64,000 bases of DNA from Arthrobacter beigongshangensis (GCF_016820585.1 NZ_JADHDX010000004.1:212444-276443); one strand, 5' to 3'; positions 42,760 to 52,084 are shown, counted from the stretch's first letter. Program-made: numbers and translations. The notes: generated by a model not told the origin, from the letters alone.

Positions 42760-44901
42760 TTGAAAAAATCGACAATAGGGTTCATTGTGGCTATTTTGAT
42801 TGTCGCATGTGCGATTACTTCTTCTACCTTCATTCAACAAGGGGAAGTAGTAGCGGCGAATGACACGGCTACGAATCCAGGATGGAGCAAGGTATTTTTC
42901 AAGAATGTTAAGAAGAGCGATCTTTTCGTCACCAATGATCAAGGGAAGAGAGTGACGGCGGAAATCACGCTGAGTAACAAAGGAAAGACGGCTCATATAA
43001 AAGGAATAGAACCAGGTTTTTACACACTTAACGTCAAGCCTAGGGCGGTAGATGGTAAACAGTACGGAGCGCATACGTTCAAGTTTACAATCGATGAAGT
43101 ACTGCCGAGGGTTGCGACAGAGAAGGAGTTAGTCGCCTATTTTGAGCGTGTGAAAAAACAGCAGTCTACTTTGTTTAGTGCACCGCAGGAAGCGGTTAAA
43201 GAGGAATCGGAAATGGCGGATTCTGCAACAGAAAACGCTGCAGGCTCTTCTGACCATTCGACGACGAACAACCAAGTCGCTGGTGTCGATGAAGCTGACA
43301 TAGTCAAAACGGATGGAGACTATATTTACGCTGTTGTTGGGGATGGAAAGGTGTCAATTACAGATATCCGCGATTCGAAAAAAATCCAACAGGCTGCCGT
43401 TATTAAAATGGAGGAAGGCTTTTACCCTTCTCAATTATTTCTTCATGACAAAACGCTAGTCGTTCTTGGAGAGAGATATGAGCCTTATCGAGAGGAGAAA
43501 CAGGCAGCCTCAAGTGACAGAATAATGCCAGTCAATAGTATGACGACAGTACGTTTGTATGATGTGTCGAATCCAAAAAGTCCATCGTTACTCCGAGAAT
43601 TTGGGGCGGAAGGTTATATGAACGGCGCACGGAAATCAGGAGATATGTTGTACTTTGTCACAAATGTGCATCCGTATTTCTGGGCGTTGGACCATTTTGA
43701 TGGCGATGTATTGCGTCCAAGTATGTATGATTCTAAAGAAAGCTCGGATATCCAGCTAGTTGATTATAAAAATATTACGATTTTGCCAGGTGCAACGGAT
43801 CCTTCCTATTCCGTCATCACAGCCATAGATCTATCCTCACCGACTACGAACAAAGTCGTGACAAAAGGCTATTTAGGTAGTAGCGAACAACTGTATATGT
43901 CAAAAGACAATCTTTATCTGACTGCCACAACTTACGATCAACAGCAGACTTCGAATGCGGGTACTTCGAATATGACGATGATGTGGAATCCAGGTGTGGC
44001 GAATACTGAGCTATTCAAGTTTGCGCTGAAAGGAACGGATGTGACATTCCACAGTTCGACTGAGCTCAAGGGGCGATTGCTCAATCAGTTTTCAATGGAT
44101 GAGTATAAAGGGAATTTCCGGGTTGTTATGACGGAAGGAACTATGTGGGATGACAAAAATCCGTCTAAAAATCATCTATTCATTTTGGATCAAAACATGA
44201 AATTGACGGGCTCTGTTGAAGGGCTTGCGAAGGGGGAGCGCATCTATTCCGCACGTTTCATGGGGGATAAGGCATACATGGTGACGTTCCGTGAAACGGA
44301 TCCACTGTTTGTCATTGATGTGGAGAACCCGAAGGCACCAAAAGTACTTGGAGAGCTGAAAATTCCAGGCTTCAGTAATTACTTGCATCCACTGGATGAG
44401 AATCATCTCATCGGATTTGGTTATGAAACAGTTGCGGAGAAGAATCCAAACGGTGGTGAGCCATTCATTTTGACGATGGGCATGAAAATTTCACTATTTG
44501 ACATCACTGATTTTGCCAATCCAAAAGAACAGGACACCGAAATTATTGGTGGCCGTGGAACGTATTCGCCTATCCAATATGACCATAAGGCGTTATTCCA
44601 GCATAAGGATCGTAACCTGTATGGTTTCCCGGTTATGGTGTACGATGAAATTGGAAAAGAACATTATGTTGAACTCCAAAGTATGGGAGCGCTCGTTTAT
44701 GAAATTACACCTGAAAATGGAATTGTGTTGAAGGGGGATCTATTAACCAAAAATACACGCGGTGAACAGTATACGGAGTGGGATGAACAAATTCACCGCA
44801 TGCTTTACAGCAAAGATGATTTGTATACGATTTCGATGAAGGAAATTAACAATTATTCATTGGATACATTTGCTCCAATTGGTAGCATGAAAATTGATTG
44901 A
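42760..44901 (+). CDS. Secreted/membrane-anchored beta-propeller protein
   Basis: About 713 residues. An N-terminal signal or anchor (KKSTIGFIVAILIVACAITS), an Ig-like segment at about 45-120 (TAEITLSNKGKTAHIKGIEP), and a large C-terminal domain of the family of secreted proteins with a C-terminal beta-propeller (NQVAGVDEADIVKTDGDYIY is its signature). It continues with repeated blades such as RIYSARFMGDKAYMVTFRET and LDENHLIGFGYETVA. Probably extracellular, interacting with the wall or substrates; no enzymatic motif is seen. TTG 42760 is placed after GGGGTGG; an in-frame GTG at 42751 overlaps that signal. Confidence 0.85.
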   Translation: MKKSTIGFIVAILIVACAITSSTFIQQGEVVAANDTATNPGWSKVFFKNVKKSDLFVTNDQGKRVTAEITLSNKGKTAHIKGIEPGFYTLNVKPRAVDGKQYGAHTFKFTIDEVLPRVATEKELVAYFERVKKQQSTLFSAPQEAVKEESEMADSATENAAGSSDHSTTNNQVAGVDEADIVKTDGDYIYAVVGDGKVSITDIRDSKKIQQAAVIKMEEGFYPSQLFLHDKTLVVLGERYEPYREEKQAASSDRIMPVNSMTTVRLYDVSNPKSPSLLREFGAEGYMNGARKSGDMLYFVTNVHPYFWALDHFDGDVLRPSMYDSKESSDIQLVDYKNITILPGATDPSYSVITAIDLSSPTTNKVVTKGYLGSSEQLYMSKDNLYLTATTYDQQQTSNAGTSNMTMMWNPGVANTELFKFALKGTDVTFHSSTELKGRLLNQFSMDEYKGNFRVVMTEGTMWDDKNPSKNHLFILDQNMKLTGSVEGLAKGERIYSARFMGDKAYMVTFRETDPLFVIDVENPKAPKVLGELKIPGFSNYLHPLDENHLIGFGYETVAEKNPNGGEPFILTMGMKISLFDITDFANPKEQDTEIIGGRGTYSPIQYDHKALFQHKDRNLYGFPVMVYDEIGKEHYVELQSMGALVYEITPENGIVLKGDLLTKNTRGEQYTEWDEQIHRMLYSKDDLYTISMKEINNYSLDTFAPIGSMKID

Positions 44902-44922
44902 GTTGAAAAGGTAGTTTGTCTG

Positions 44923-44952
44923 CAGCCTAGCGTAAATGCTAGGCTGTTTTTA
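44923..44952 (+). terminator. Terminator of the beta-propeller gene
   Basis: CAGCCTAGC pairs with GCTAGGCTG, loop GTAAAT, followed by TTTTT. Confidence 0.92.
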
Positions 44953-45117
44953 ATGTCTTACCCTATGGTTTTGTACCTTTGAAATATGGCATTTTGGTGA
45001 TAACTACGTTGTTATGCATATTGACATTGTCATTTGTGGTTTGCTTCGTTAAGATTATTCAAAAGGACTAAAGAGGAATTGATCTTCATTCCTCTCTGTA
45101 TCAAGGGGGGACAGGGG

Positions 45118-45864
45118 TTGTCGATAGTAGATAAAGAAATGGCAATAGATTGCTGCCTACTTGCGGGTCGATTGATGATGGAGGCCGGGGCTGAAACGTA
45201 TCGTGTAGAGGATACGATGGAGCGGATAGCCGTTACACAGAAACTATCTGCAACGCATAGTTTTGTAACGCCGACGGGCATTATTTTTACGCCAGGTAGT
45301 CCGTATCATACAAAACTAATTCGTATCAAGAGCCGATCGACGGATCTTGAAAAAGTCGCGCTTGTCAATGATGTTTCGCGCAAGTTATCTGCGGATGAAT
45401 ATACACTCGAAGAGGCTTATGCCAAGCTACAAGAAATCGAACAAGCAAATGTCATGTTCCCATTGTGGCTACAGATCATTGCAGCGGCCGTTGCGAGCGG
45501 CTGTTTTCTTATTTTATATGAAGGTGTTTGGTCAGATGTGCCTGCGGCCGTTTTCGCAGGTGGGGTTGGATTCATCATTGCTACAAAAATCCAAGAGCTA
45601 ACGAAAGTTAGTTTTTTCGCAGAATTTGTTGCAGCATTGTTTATCGGTCTCATTGGTTTCGGCGCTATTTCTGTTGGGCTTGGTACAGAGTTGGATAAAA
45701 TCATTATTGGGTCAGTCATGCCGCTCGTTCCTGGTCTGCTCATTACAAACGCAGTGCGGGATTTGATGGCTGGTCATTTTGTATCTGGATTATCGAAAGG
45801 TGCAGAGGCATTTCTGACGGCTTTTGCAATTGGTGCTGGTGTAGCACTTGTGTTATCTTTTTGA
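45118..45864 (+). CDS. ThrE/YjjP-family threonine/serine exporter, large part
   Basis: About 248 residues. It starts with the cytoplasmic domain of the ThrE family (CLLAGRLMMEAGAETYRVED, THSFVTPTGIIFTPG) and continues with five helices ending in MPLVPGLLITNAVRDLMAGH. In corynebacterial ThrE both halves are in one chain; here, as in YjjP/YjjB, the second half is the next gene. It probably exports threonine, serine or a small organic acid such as succinate. TTG 45118 follows GGGGGG at a good distance. A longer frame from 45034 is unsupported. Confidence 0.87.
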   Translation: MSIVDKEMAIDCCLLAGRLMMEAGAETYRVEDTMERIAVTQKLSATHSFVTPTGIIFTPGSPYHTKLIRIKSRSTDLEKVALVNDVSRKLSADEYTLEEAYAKLQEIEQANVMFPLWLQIIAAAVASGCFLILYEGVWSDVPAAVFAGGVGFIIATKIQELTKVSFFAEFVAALFIGLIGFGAISVGLGTELDKIIIGSVMPLVPGLLITNAVRDLMAGHFVSGLSKGAEAFLTAFAIGAGVALVLSF

Positions 45865-45885
45865 ACGGAAATGAGGTGAAGAAAG

Positions 45886-46341
45886 TTGACGTGGATTATA
45901 CAGGCGGTATTTAGTTTTCTGGCAGCGGCGGGGTTCGGAATAATCTTTAATGCGCCACGTAGGATGTTATTCTATTGTGGTTTTGTAGGGATGACGGGAT
46001 GGCTCATTTACAGTGTATTTAATGCGTACTCGGGAGATCCGATGCAAGCATCCTTTCTGGGTGCCTTTGCTGTAGCTATCGTTGCACATCTTTTCGCAAA
46101 ACGCTTCAAAATGCCGATGATTATCTTTAGTGTGGCTGGCATCATTCCACTTGTACCAGGAGGGTCTGCGTATAACGCAATGCGCCATATTGTTGAAAAT
46201 GATTTTTTAACATCCATTTCTTTTGCTTCACGTGCTTTCATGGTTTCGGGTGCGATTGCAATGGGGCTTGTATTTGCGGAAGTCATTATTCAGTTGTTTT
46301 TCCAATCAATGACGAAAAGGAAGAAAGGGAGTGCCCTTTGA
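45886..46341 (+). CDS. ThrE/YjjB-family exporter, small part (DUF3815)
   Basis: A 151-residue protein with four or five helices, containing FNAYSGDPMQASFLGAFAVA and the family motif GIIPLVPGGSAYNAMRHIVE. It is the counterpart of the ThrE C-terminal half and forms a two-gene unit with the previous gene (21-base gap, TTG start at 45886 after GAGGTGAAG). Confidence 0.87.
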   Translation: MTWIIQAVFSFLAAAGFGIIFNAPRRMLFYCGFVGMTGWLIYSVFNAYSGDPMQASFLGAFAVAIVAHLFAKRFKMPMIIFSVAGIIPLVPGGSAYNAMRHIVENDFLTSISFASRAFMVSGAIAMGLVFAEVIIQLFFQSMTKRKKGSAL

Positions 46342-46366
46342 ATTTCAAGGCACTCCCTCTTTCTTG
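46321..46366. terminator. Bidirectional terminator
   Basis: AAGAAAGGGAGTGCC pairs with GGCACTCCCT-c-TTTCTT, overlapping the yjjB-like stop and adjoining the end of the converging EAL gene. Confidence 0.9.
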
Positions 46367-46367
46367 A

Positions 46368-48029
46368 TTAATCCAATACAATCATATCTGCGCTAATCGG
46401 GGCACTTATATAGTAGCCCTGGACAGCATCTATACCCATTGCTTTGAGCAGCTCGAATTGTTCTGCGGTTTCGACACCTTCTGCCACAACATATAAGCCC
46501 AATGATTTTCCTAGTTTAATCATTCCTTCGACAAGTTGCTGCGTCTTGGAATGTGTCAGCAAAGAACGGATGAATAGCTTATCGATTTTAATCTTTGAAA
46601 TTGGTAAACTTTGAAGGAAACGGAATGATGCATAGCCCGTTCCAAAATCATCCAGTGCAAACTGGATACCTTCGTCCTGTAATTCCTTCATCTGAAGAAT
46701 GATGGACTGCTCCTCTTCGGCTTGGAGCGCGAATTTCTCAGTAATTTCAAGCTGAATGCTACTTGCAGGGCAGCCTGTTTCTTCAAGGATTTTGGTGATT
46801 TTTTCTTTCATATGAGAGTTGTTAAACTCACGCACAGATGAGTTGACTGCGATGCTTATCGTTTGTCCTTCGGCTTTCCATTTGGTTGCTAAATTAGCAG
46901 ATTCCTCAAGTACAAACGCTCCGATTTCATTGATCAGCCCGTTTTCCTCCGCGATGGGAATGAGTTCGTCCGGTGAAATGTAGCCGAGTTCAGCATCTTC
47001 CCATCTGACAAGTGCTTCGTACATAGTTACTTTGTTTGTAGCAATATCAAATTGGGGCTGATAGACAACTTGTATATTATTATGGTTAAGTGCAGTGAGT
47101 AATTTCCGGTCAATGATAGCTCGTCTATTCAAACCTTGGTGTGACGCTGCGGATAGTGAAGCGATTTTCTTCCCGCCATGGTCTAGTACCTCTTTCGTTG
47201 CGACGAGCGCCGCTTTCATCAAATGATTGTACGTCGATTGGTCTTCAGGATAACGAACGATACCTCCGCTAACAGACAGTGGCAATGCGCTATTTTCGAT
47301 ATAAATCGGTTGTTGCTCTAAAAATTGTAGGAACCCTTGTACATACCAATCACCAAACGGTGTAAGAACAACAAATTCATTGACGCCAATTCGAGCAATC
47401 GGGTTATCTTGAAAAAATCGTTTCAGTCGATTGGTAAATGATTTGATAAGCTCTTTCTCCGATTCGGAGGATTGCAAATCTTTTAATGTGTAAAAGTGAT
47501 CAATCATTATGTAAACGAATGAGAAATGCTTATCTTCTGCAATTGCTTCATTGACAGCTGTTTCAAGCTTATAGCGACTCATCAATCCCGTTTCGTAGTC
47601 AATAAACGCAATTTGCTGAAGCTGCTCACGTAAATGAACTTCGTCTGTATTGTCTAATTCAAGAAAGGTGACAGAAATCAGTTTCCCATCCGATTGCATA
47701 GACGGGATGGCTATTAGCGTGACAAAATAAGGTTCAGCTAAGCGTGTTATTTTTTCAGCAGTTCCGAACCACGTTTTGCCGTTTGTGACGGTGTTCCAAA
47801 TAGCATGAGCCTGATTTTGACCGGCGTCCGTTTCAGGGAACATTTGCCATAATGTCTTTCCGAGGATACGCTTAGGTGTCCATTTGCTTGTGTCTAAAAA
47901 ATTTTTGTTTGTATAAGTGATGGAGCCTTCACTATCCGTTCGGTTCACCATATAAAATTGTTCAAGACTCTTCATGATGTCCGGTAATTCGGGGGAGTCC
48001 GGTACGAGTTGCTCATTTTGTGGTTTCAT
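46368..48029 (-). CDS. PAS-GGDEF-EAL protein, degenerate GGDEF, probable c-di-GMP phosphodiesterase
   Basis: A 553-residue cytoplasmic protein. PAS at about 15-130 (FYMVNRTDSEGSITYTNKNF), GGDEF-like domain about 150-300, EAL domain about 310-550. The cyclase signature is RIGVNEFVVL instead of GGDEF, so synthesis is unlikely; it may bind GTP as a regulator. The EAL domain keeps MYEALVRW, the metal-binding EITEKF and DDFGTGYASFRFLQ, and VVAEGVETAEQ, so hydrolysis of c-di-GMP is likely. ATG 48029 follows GGAGGAG eight bases upstream; a long upstream extension of the frame has no such signal. Confidence 0.9.
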   Translation of the reverse strand: MKPQNEQLVPDSPELPDIMKSLEQFYMVNRTDSEGSITYTNKNFLDTSKWTPKRILGKTLWQMFPETDAGQNQAHAIWNTVTNGKTWFGTAEKITRLAEPYFVTLIAIPSMQSDGKLISVTFLELDNTDEVHLREQLQQIAFIDYETGLMSRYKLETAVNEAIAEDKHFSFVYIMIDHFYTLKDLQSSESEKELIKSFTNRLKRFFQDNPIARIGVNEFVVLTPFGDWYVQGFLQFLEQQPIYIENSALPLSVSGGIVRYPEDQSTYNHLMKAALVATKEVLDHGGKKIASLSAASHQGLNRRAIIDRKLLTALNHNNIQVVYQPQFDIATNKVTMYEALVRWEDAELGYISPDELIPIAEENGLINEIGAFVLEESANLATKWKAEGQTISIAVNSSVREFNNSHMKEKITKILEETGCPASSIQLEITEKFALQAEEEQSIILQMKELQDEGIQFALDDFGTGYASFRFLQSLPISKIKIDKLFIRSLLTHSKTQQLVEGMIKLGKSLGLYVVAEGVETAEQFELLKAMGIDAVQGYYISAPISADMIVLD

Positions 48030-48162
48030 AATAATGTCTCCTCCTGGATGTACTATACTCCTATTATAGAGAAGTTTTTCCGTCTGTACATCATAAAATG
48101 AAGAAACGGATGACATTTTACTTATATTGATAATAAATTGCTGCTGTAGAGGGGGTAAAAAG

Positions 48163-49062
48163 GTGGAGAGGCTAAAAGGGATTATCATGATTATTTCGGG
48201 TGCAATGCTGTGGGGTGCCACAGGACCTATGATGGAGTGGATTCTGTTAAACAGCGACATGACGGTCTCTTACATGCTGACAGTCCGCCTACTTATTGCG
48301 GGATCATGTCTGCTTGCGATGTTGAAAATACAAGGCAAACAAATAAGTCTTCCGTGGAAGCATAAGGTTTGGGCACGGCAGTTATTGATTTTTGGTGTTT
48401 TCGGTATGCTCGGTGTCCAATACACGTTTGTAGCCTCTATTGAATCAAGTAATGCAGTCATTGCAACATTATTTCAATTTCTTGCACCGATTTTTATTAT
48501 TGTTTTTGTAACGTTTAGGCAAAAAACATGGCCGCCTGTCGTACAGGTCTTAGGTATGTTCGTCACATTGATTGGTCTATTTCTACTACTGACAAACGGC
48601 TCGTTTTCTGGATTTGCTTTAAGCAAAGTAGCGGTGGTTTGGGGAATTGCACTTGGGTTCGCTTTTTCATTTTACACATTGCACCCAGTTCGGCTCATGC
48701 AAGAATGGGGTGTTTTACTAGTCGTTGGTTGGGCAATGATTATTGGCGGCGCGACACTTTTTCTAACGAACCCTTTGCAAATCATCAGGCATCTCGACTA
48801 TCTGAAAGATTGGAATATAACAGCGATGCTCTTTCTCGTCATTATCGTTGGGACTCTTGCATTCGTCTTATTCTTGAGTAGTATGAAATACATAACTCCA
48901 GTCGAAACGAGTATATTATCGAGCTTTGAGCCACTGACAGCAATGGTTATTTCGGTGTTGTGGTTTGGCCAAGTGCTCGGTGTGTGGCAATTAACGGGAG
49001 GGATCGTCATGCTAATTGGCGTGACGTGGTTGTCGATTGCGGGGAGTAAGGTGAAGACGTAA
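48163..49062 (+). CDS. EamA/DMT family transporter
   Basis: About 299 residues with ten helices in two EamA repeats: GIIMIISGAMLWGATGPMME at the start of repeat 1 and VVWGIALGFAFSFYTLHPVR opening repeat 2, with ITPVETSILSSFEPLTAMVI near the end. Drug/metabolite transporters of this type export amino acids or metabolites; the substrate is unknown. GTG 48163 follows GAGGGGG. Divergent from the EAL gene. Confidence 0.88.
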   Translation: MERLKGIIMIISGAMLWGATGPMMEWILLNSDMTVSYMLTVRLLIAGSCLLAMLKIQGKQISLPWKHKVWARQLLIFGVFGMLGVQYTFVASIESSNAVIATLFQFLAPIFIIVFVTFRQKTWPPVVQVLGMFVTLIGLFLLLTNGSFSGFALSKVAVVWGIALGFAFSFYTLHPVRLMQEWGVLLVVGWAMIIGGATLFLTNPLQIIRHLDYLKDWNITAMLFLVIIVGTLAFVLFLSSMKYITPVETSILSSFEPLTAMVISVLWFGQVLGVWQLTGGIVMLIGVTWLSIAGSKVKT

Positions 49063-49069
49063 AAATAGA

Positions 49070-49102
49070 GAAGGACCGACTCCCATTGGGGCTCGGTCCT
49101 TT
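49070..49102. terminator. Bidirectional terminator
   Basis: AAGGACCGA pairs with TCGGTCCTT between the converging EamA gene and the ABC operon. Confidence 0.9.
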
Positions 49103-49104
49103 TG

Positions 49105-49767
49105 TTATTCTTCAATGTATTGGATAGAACTTTTGGAAGACACTTCGATTTCAACATCTTCTGGAACGATTAAATAGATAATGAAATGTCCCGCGGTGTA
49201 GCTACCACTACCACTCGATGAATATCGCGAACTGGTCAGCTGATTAAGGAAAACAGTGTCATAGGAATGAGCGTATTGGATTTTAGTCATCGGCTGTTGA
49301 GGGATAGTGATGAGACTATCCTGCCAAACGGGTTTCTTCACATTGATTTTATCGGAGAAATCACGTTTATTGATCAGTAGCATCGGCTTAAAAATGAATT
49401 CCTCAATAATGCCCTCCAAATTACTTCTGCGCTCAACAAAGAGTGAGGCACCGTCATACTCATTTTGAATGGTAAGTGTGTCATCTGCTTGATGTGTTCT
49501 TTTTTCTAAGAACTGTGAAGAATGGACGGCTTCCTCGATATCACCAATGCTTAGATCATAATTGAACTCGTTAGGATCGGCTATTGATGCATGTGGTTGA
49601 TAGAGTCGTTCAACGATTTCAGTAGTCACTAGCACAGCGAACAGAAATACAATATAGCCAATGATGAGGGCGAAATGTCTTCTGCTATTAAAGCTAGTCG
49701 GTTTATATTTCTGAAAGAGGACGTAAAACGCGATGGCGATAAGGACCATGAGTAATAAAGAAATCAT
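49105..49767 (-). CDS. Membrane-anchored protein of the YtrA-like ABC operon
   Basis: A 220-residue protein with two N-terminal helices (ISLLLMVLIAIAFYVLFQKY, then FALIIGYIVFLFAVLVTTEI) and a largely beta extracytoplasmic domain of about 150 residues containing SSRYSSSGSGSYTAGHF and IEVSSKSSIQYIEE. I do not recognise a named family. It is the last gene of a four-gene minus-strand operon (GntR, ATPase, permease, this gene) with overlapping ends, so it probably forms part of, or is served by, the ABC complex. ATG 49767 follows GGAGGTAA. Confidence 0.7.
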   Translation of the reverse strand: MISLLLMVLIAIAFYVLFQKYKPTSFNSRRHFALIIGYIVFLFAVLVTTEIVERLYQPHASIADPNEFNYDLSIGDIEEAVHSSQFLEKRTHQADDTLTIQNEYDGASLFVERRSNLEGIIEEFIFKPMLLINKRDFSDKINVKKPVWQDSLITIPQQPMTKIQYAHSYDTVFLNQLTSSRYSSSGSGSYTAGHFIIYLIVPEDVEIEVSSKSSIQYIEE

Positions 49768-50495
49768 TTTTTTACCTCCAAGCGATTGGTAATAGCGGTG
49801 GCGATAGCAAACAACCCAAGGATAGTACCACTTACTTTCAATAAAAAGATAGTGATGGAATGTTCATTCCAAAAAAAATCAAAAATAGGTTGAATAATAG
49901 AGAAACCACCTATAATAGATAGGGTGATCCATCCTACGATGAAAAGTAAAAGGAAAGCTTTATTCCGTTGGATAAACATACCGATAGCATAGCTCACCAT
50001 AAAGAACAGCATCGTATAGGCGATGGCTGTCATCAGTTGTATGAAGAAGTCAGCTGGAGCTGCGAAAAGTCCTTTGGAACTAATAATGATGTTTTCAAAT
50101 TGTAGAAGGTTATATAATTTCAAAACAGATCCCATCAAAACAGCTGTTAGTCCACCGATGATGGAAGCACAGAGCATGAATAAGAAATTGGATCCGTGAT
50201 AACTAAAACGATTCGTCACGAATGTAAAGGATTCATTGCGCTGCGAGGCAATAGTTAGTAGGAGTCCTACAAAGAAAGCCCATAACCAGGTAGCGACGAC
50301 AATGGCTGTATTTGAGAAAAGTTGCTCAGAAACTTCAATTGAATTATATCCAGGTGCAGCCTGACGATAATTGCTTATAAAGAGACAGGCAAGTTGTAAA
50401 AAAATTAGTTTTGTGAACGCTGACGCATTGGCATTCATCTTAAACCGAAACTGCTGCCGAACGATATCCAAGAATTTTGGCTCAGTTAAATACAT
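49764..50495 (-). CDS. ABC transporter permease (YtrC-like)
   Basis: About 243 residues with six helices (SNTAIVVATWLWAFFVGLLL, LFMLCASIIGGLTAVLMGSV, LLLFIVGWITLSIIGGFSII), fitting an ABC-2-type permease paired with the adjacent ATPase. ATG 50495 follows GGAGG; a TTG two codons earlier is less well placed. It overlaps the ATPase gene by 14 bases. In Bacillus, comparable YtrA-regulated transporters respond to wall-active antibiotics. Confidence 0.78.
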   Translation of the reverse strand: MYLTEPKFLDIVRQQFRFKMNANASAFTKLIFLQLACLFISNYRQAAPGYNSIEVSEQLFSNTAIVVATWLWAFFVGLLLTIASQRNESFTFVTNRFSYHGSNFLFMLCASIIGGLTAVLMGSVLKLYNLLQFENIIISSKGLFAAPADFFIQLMTAIAYTMLFFMVSYAIGMFIQRNKAFLLLFIVGWITLSIIGGFSIIQPIFDFFWNEHSITIFLLKVSGTILGLFAIATAITNRLEVKK

Positions 50496-51375
50496 GATCA
50501 ATGCCTCCTTGCGCTTTGGTCGTTAAAGCGATATATGCATCATTCGCCGAAACGGGTGATAGACTAATACCGGATGCTTGTAGGTGCTTGATTTGATCGT
50601 CAGTAAATGTGTTTTCAACGAGCCATTCAGAATAAGGGCCAAGTGTATGTTGGCTGATGATGTTTTTATCTTGTGTATGGATCGCCAGTAGCTCAGCTGT
50701 TCCTTGTAATGTGACAAACATTTCCTGAAGGTCAGTGATAGGACCATGGAATTGAACTTTTCCCTCATGGACAAGTAGAATATCCTCCAGTAAATCCTCG
50801 ATTTCTTCTATATGGTGACTCGACACTAAAATCGTCCGTGGGTGAGCCGAATAATCTTTTAGCAGCGCACGGTAAAAGTCTTTGCGTACCGCAGCATCCA
50901 TGCCAGTCGTCGGCTCGTCAAAAATAGTGAGTGCGCAATGTGCCGCAAGTCCAATGATGGCATTGAACGTGCTTTTTTTCCCTTTTGATAAAAGGCGGTG
51001 TTTGCCTCCTAAATGAAAGACAAAATAACTAATGAGACGACTAGCAAGTTCCCCATCCCAATTTGGATAGAAGCGTTGACATTCTGTCAAAATATCTTGC
51101 AAGGTCATCGAGTCTGGGAAGTGCATGGCATCGTCAATGAAAATCGTGTTGGCTGATACTTTTAAATTATTAAAAGGCTGTTCACCGAAAACTTGAATGG
51201 ACCCTGAAGATTCTCTTAGAAAGCCGACAATCATTTTCATTAGTGTCGTTTTACCGACCCCGTTTCTACCGATAATGCCGGTTAGCACACCTTCCTCGAT
51301 GGAAAAGTTAATATTACTTAGCACTTGATGAGCCCCGTACGTTTTTGTCACACCGTTACATTTAATGACAGTCAT
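50482..51375 (-). CDS. ABC transporter ATP-binding protein (YtrB-like)
   Basis: A 297-residue ATPase. Walker A GRNGVGKTT near residue 36, then FLRESSGSIQVFGEQPF, a signature region LLSKGKKSTFNAIIGLAAHC in place of the usual LSGGQ, Walker B ALTIFDEPTTGMD and H-loop ILVSSHHIEEIEDLLEDIL. The LSKG signature is common in this subfamily of peptide/antibiotic ABC proteins with GntR regulators. ATG 51375 follows AAGGGGGAATG and overlaps the regulator stop (ATGA). Confidence 0.88.
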   Translation of the reverse strand: MTVIKCNGVTKTYGAHQVLSNINFSIEEGVLTGIIGRNGVGKTTLMKMIVGFLRESSGSIQVFGEQPFNNLKVSANTIFIDDAMHFPDSMTLQDILTECQRFYPNWDGELASRLISYFVFHLGGKHRLLSKGKKSTFNAIIGLAAHCALTIFDEPTTGMDAAVRKDFYRALLKDYSAHPRTILVSSHHIEEIEDLLEDILLVHEGKVQFHGPITDLQEMFVTLQGTAELLAIHTQDKNIISQHTLGPYSEWLVENTFTDDQIKHLQASGISLSPVSANDAYIALTTKAQGGIDHVFN

Positions 51376-51755
51376 GATTCATTCCCCCTTTTTTGCGCGC
51401 GTTCTGCTGCAATCATTGCGAGTAGGTGTTGTTCATCGACGCCGAGAAGTGTCGCTTCAGTGAGCAACTCTTGAATGAGCCGCCGTAGCGTCTCTTCTTT
51501 CCGTTTTACAAGGAGTTTGTCGCGTGCATTTGGCGCCACAAACGTACCGAGACCACGCCGCTTATAGATGATTTCTGCTTCCAGCAATAGCGTCAGCCCC
51601 TTTCCTGCCGTTGCCGGATTAATGTTGAAAAGCTCGGCAAGCTGGTATTGTGAATAGACTTTTTCATCTGCAGGCAGCGTTTCGTCAATAATAGCCTTCT
51701 CGATCCACTCCGCAATTTGTACGTAAATCGGCTTCGAGCCATCTACGTCGAGCAT
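51372..51755 (-). CDS. GntR family regulator (YtrA subfamily)
   Basis: A 127-residue repressor with a winged helix-turn-helix at residues 10-75 (PIYVQIAEWIEKAIIDETLP, SQYQLAELFNINPATAGKGL) and a short helical dimerisation tail, typical of the YtrA subgroup that lacks a large ligand domain. The ATG at 51755 lies six bases after GGAGGTGA; the GTG inside that sequence (51764) is rejected. A perfect 24-bp palindrome (51777-51800) sits immediately upstream. Confidence 0.92.
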   Translation of the reverse strand: MLDVDGSKPIYVQIAEWIEKAIIDETLPADEKVYSQYQLAELFNINPATAGKGLTLLLEAEIIYKRRGLGTFVAPNARDKLLVKRKEETLRRLIQELLTEATLLGVDEQHLLAMIAAERAQKRGNES

Positions 51756-51776
51756 TCGAGTCACCTCCTAAAAGTT

Positions 51777-51800
51777 AGTACATTACTGTTGTAATGTACT
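51777..51800. promoter_or_regulatory. Perfect GntR/YtrA operator
   Basis: Arms AGTACATTAC and GTAATGTACT flank TGTT, an uninterrupted 24-bp dyad ending about a dozen bases before the regulator's ribosome binding site. YtrA-type repressors bind such long dyads at their own promoters. Confidence 0.85.
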
Positions 51801-51854
51801 ATATGTCATTTCGAAATAAAATGCAACTGGTAGGAAACTTGAAACCTGATATAC

Positions 51855-51996
51855 AAACTAAGCGAAGGCGCCTTAACGGGGGTAGCCGAAGCTATAAGAC
51901 TGACGGCGAAGCTGTCTGGCTTGTGGTGGGAGGCAACAGGGAAGGATGCAGTTCAACCCTTCCTCCCCCAGCGCCGAAGCGGCTTCAATGGGATCC
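51855..51996. repeat. Palindromic repeat cluster upstream of yheI, outer part
   Basis: It begins AAGCGAAGGCGCC and carries GCTATAAGACTGACGGC, ending CAGCGCCGAAGCGGC. It contains the hairpin GGGAAGG-ATGCAGTTCAA-CCCTTCC. The same hairpin type, GAAGGATGTAGTTTAA-type loop with TCCTTCC, is repeated in copy B at 52244-52268. No open frame is credible. Together with copy B it fills most of the 517-base gap 51801-52317. Confidence 0.6.
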
Positions 51997-52084
51997 ACTG
52001 TATTACATGTCGAAAATATCCCTCAATTCAGTTTTATTGGCTATACACAACCCGACAGCTATGGGATAATAGGGTCTACTAAAT

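Noticed and set aside
46368..48260. 77-residue N-terminal extension of the EAL protein
   Set aside because: The extension overlaps the divergent EamA start region and lacks a ribosome binding site, unlike ATG 48029.
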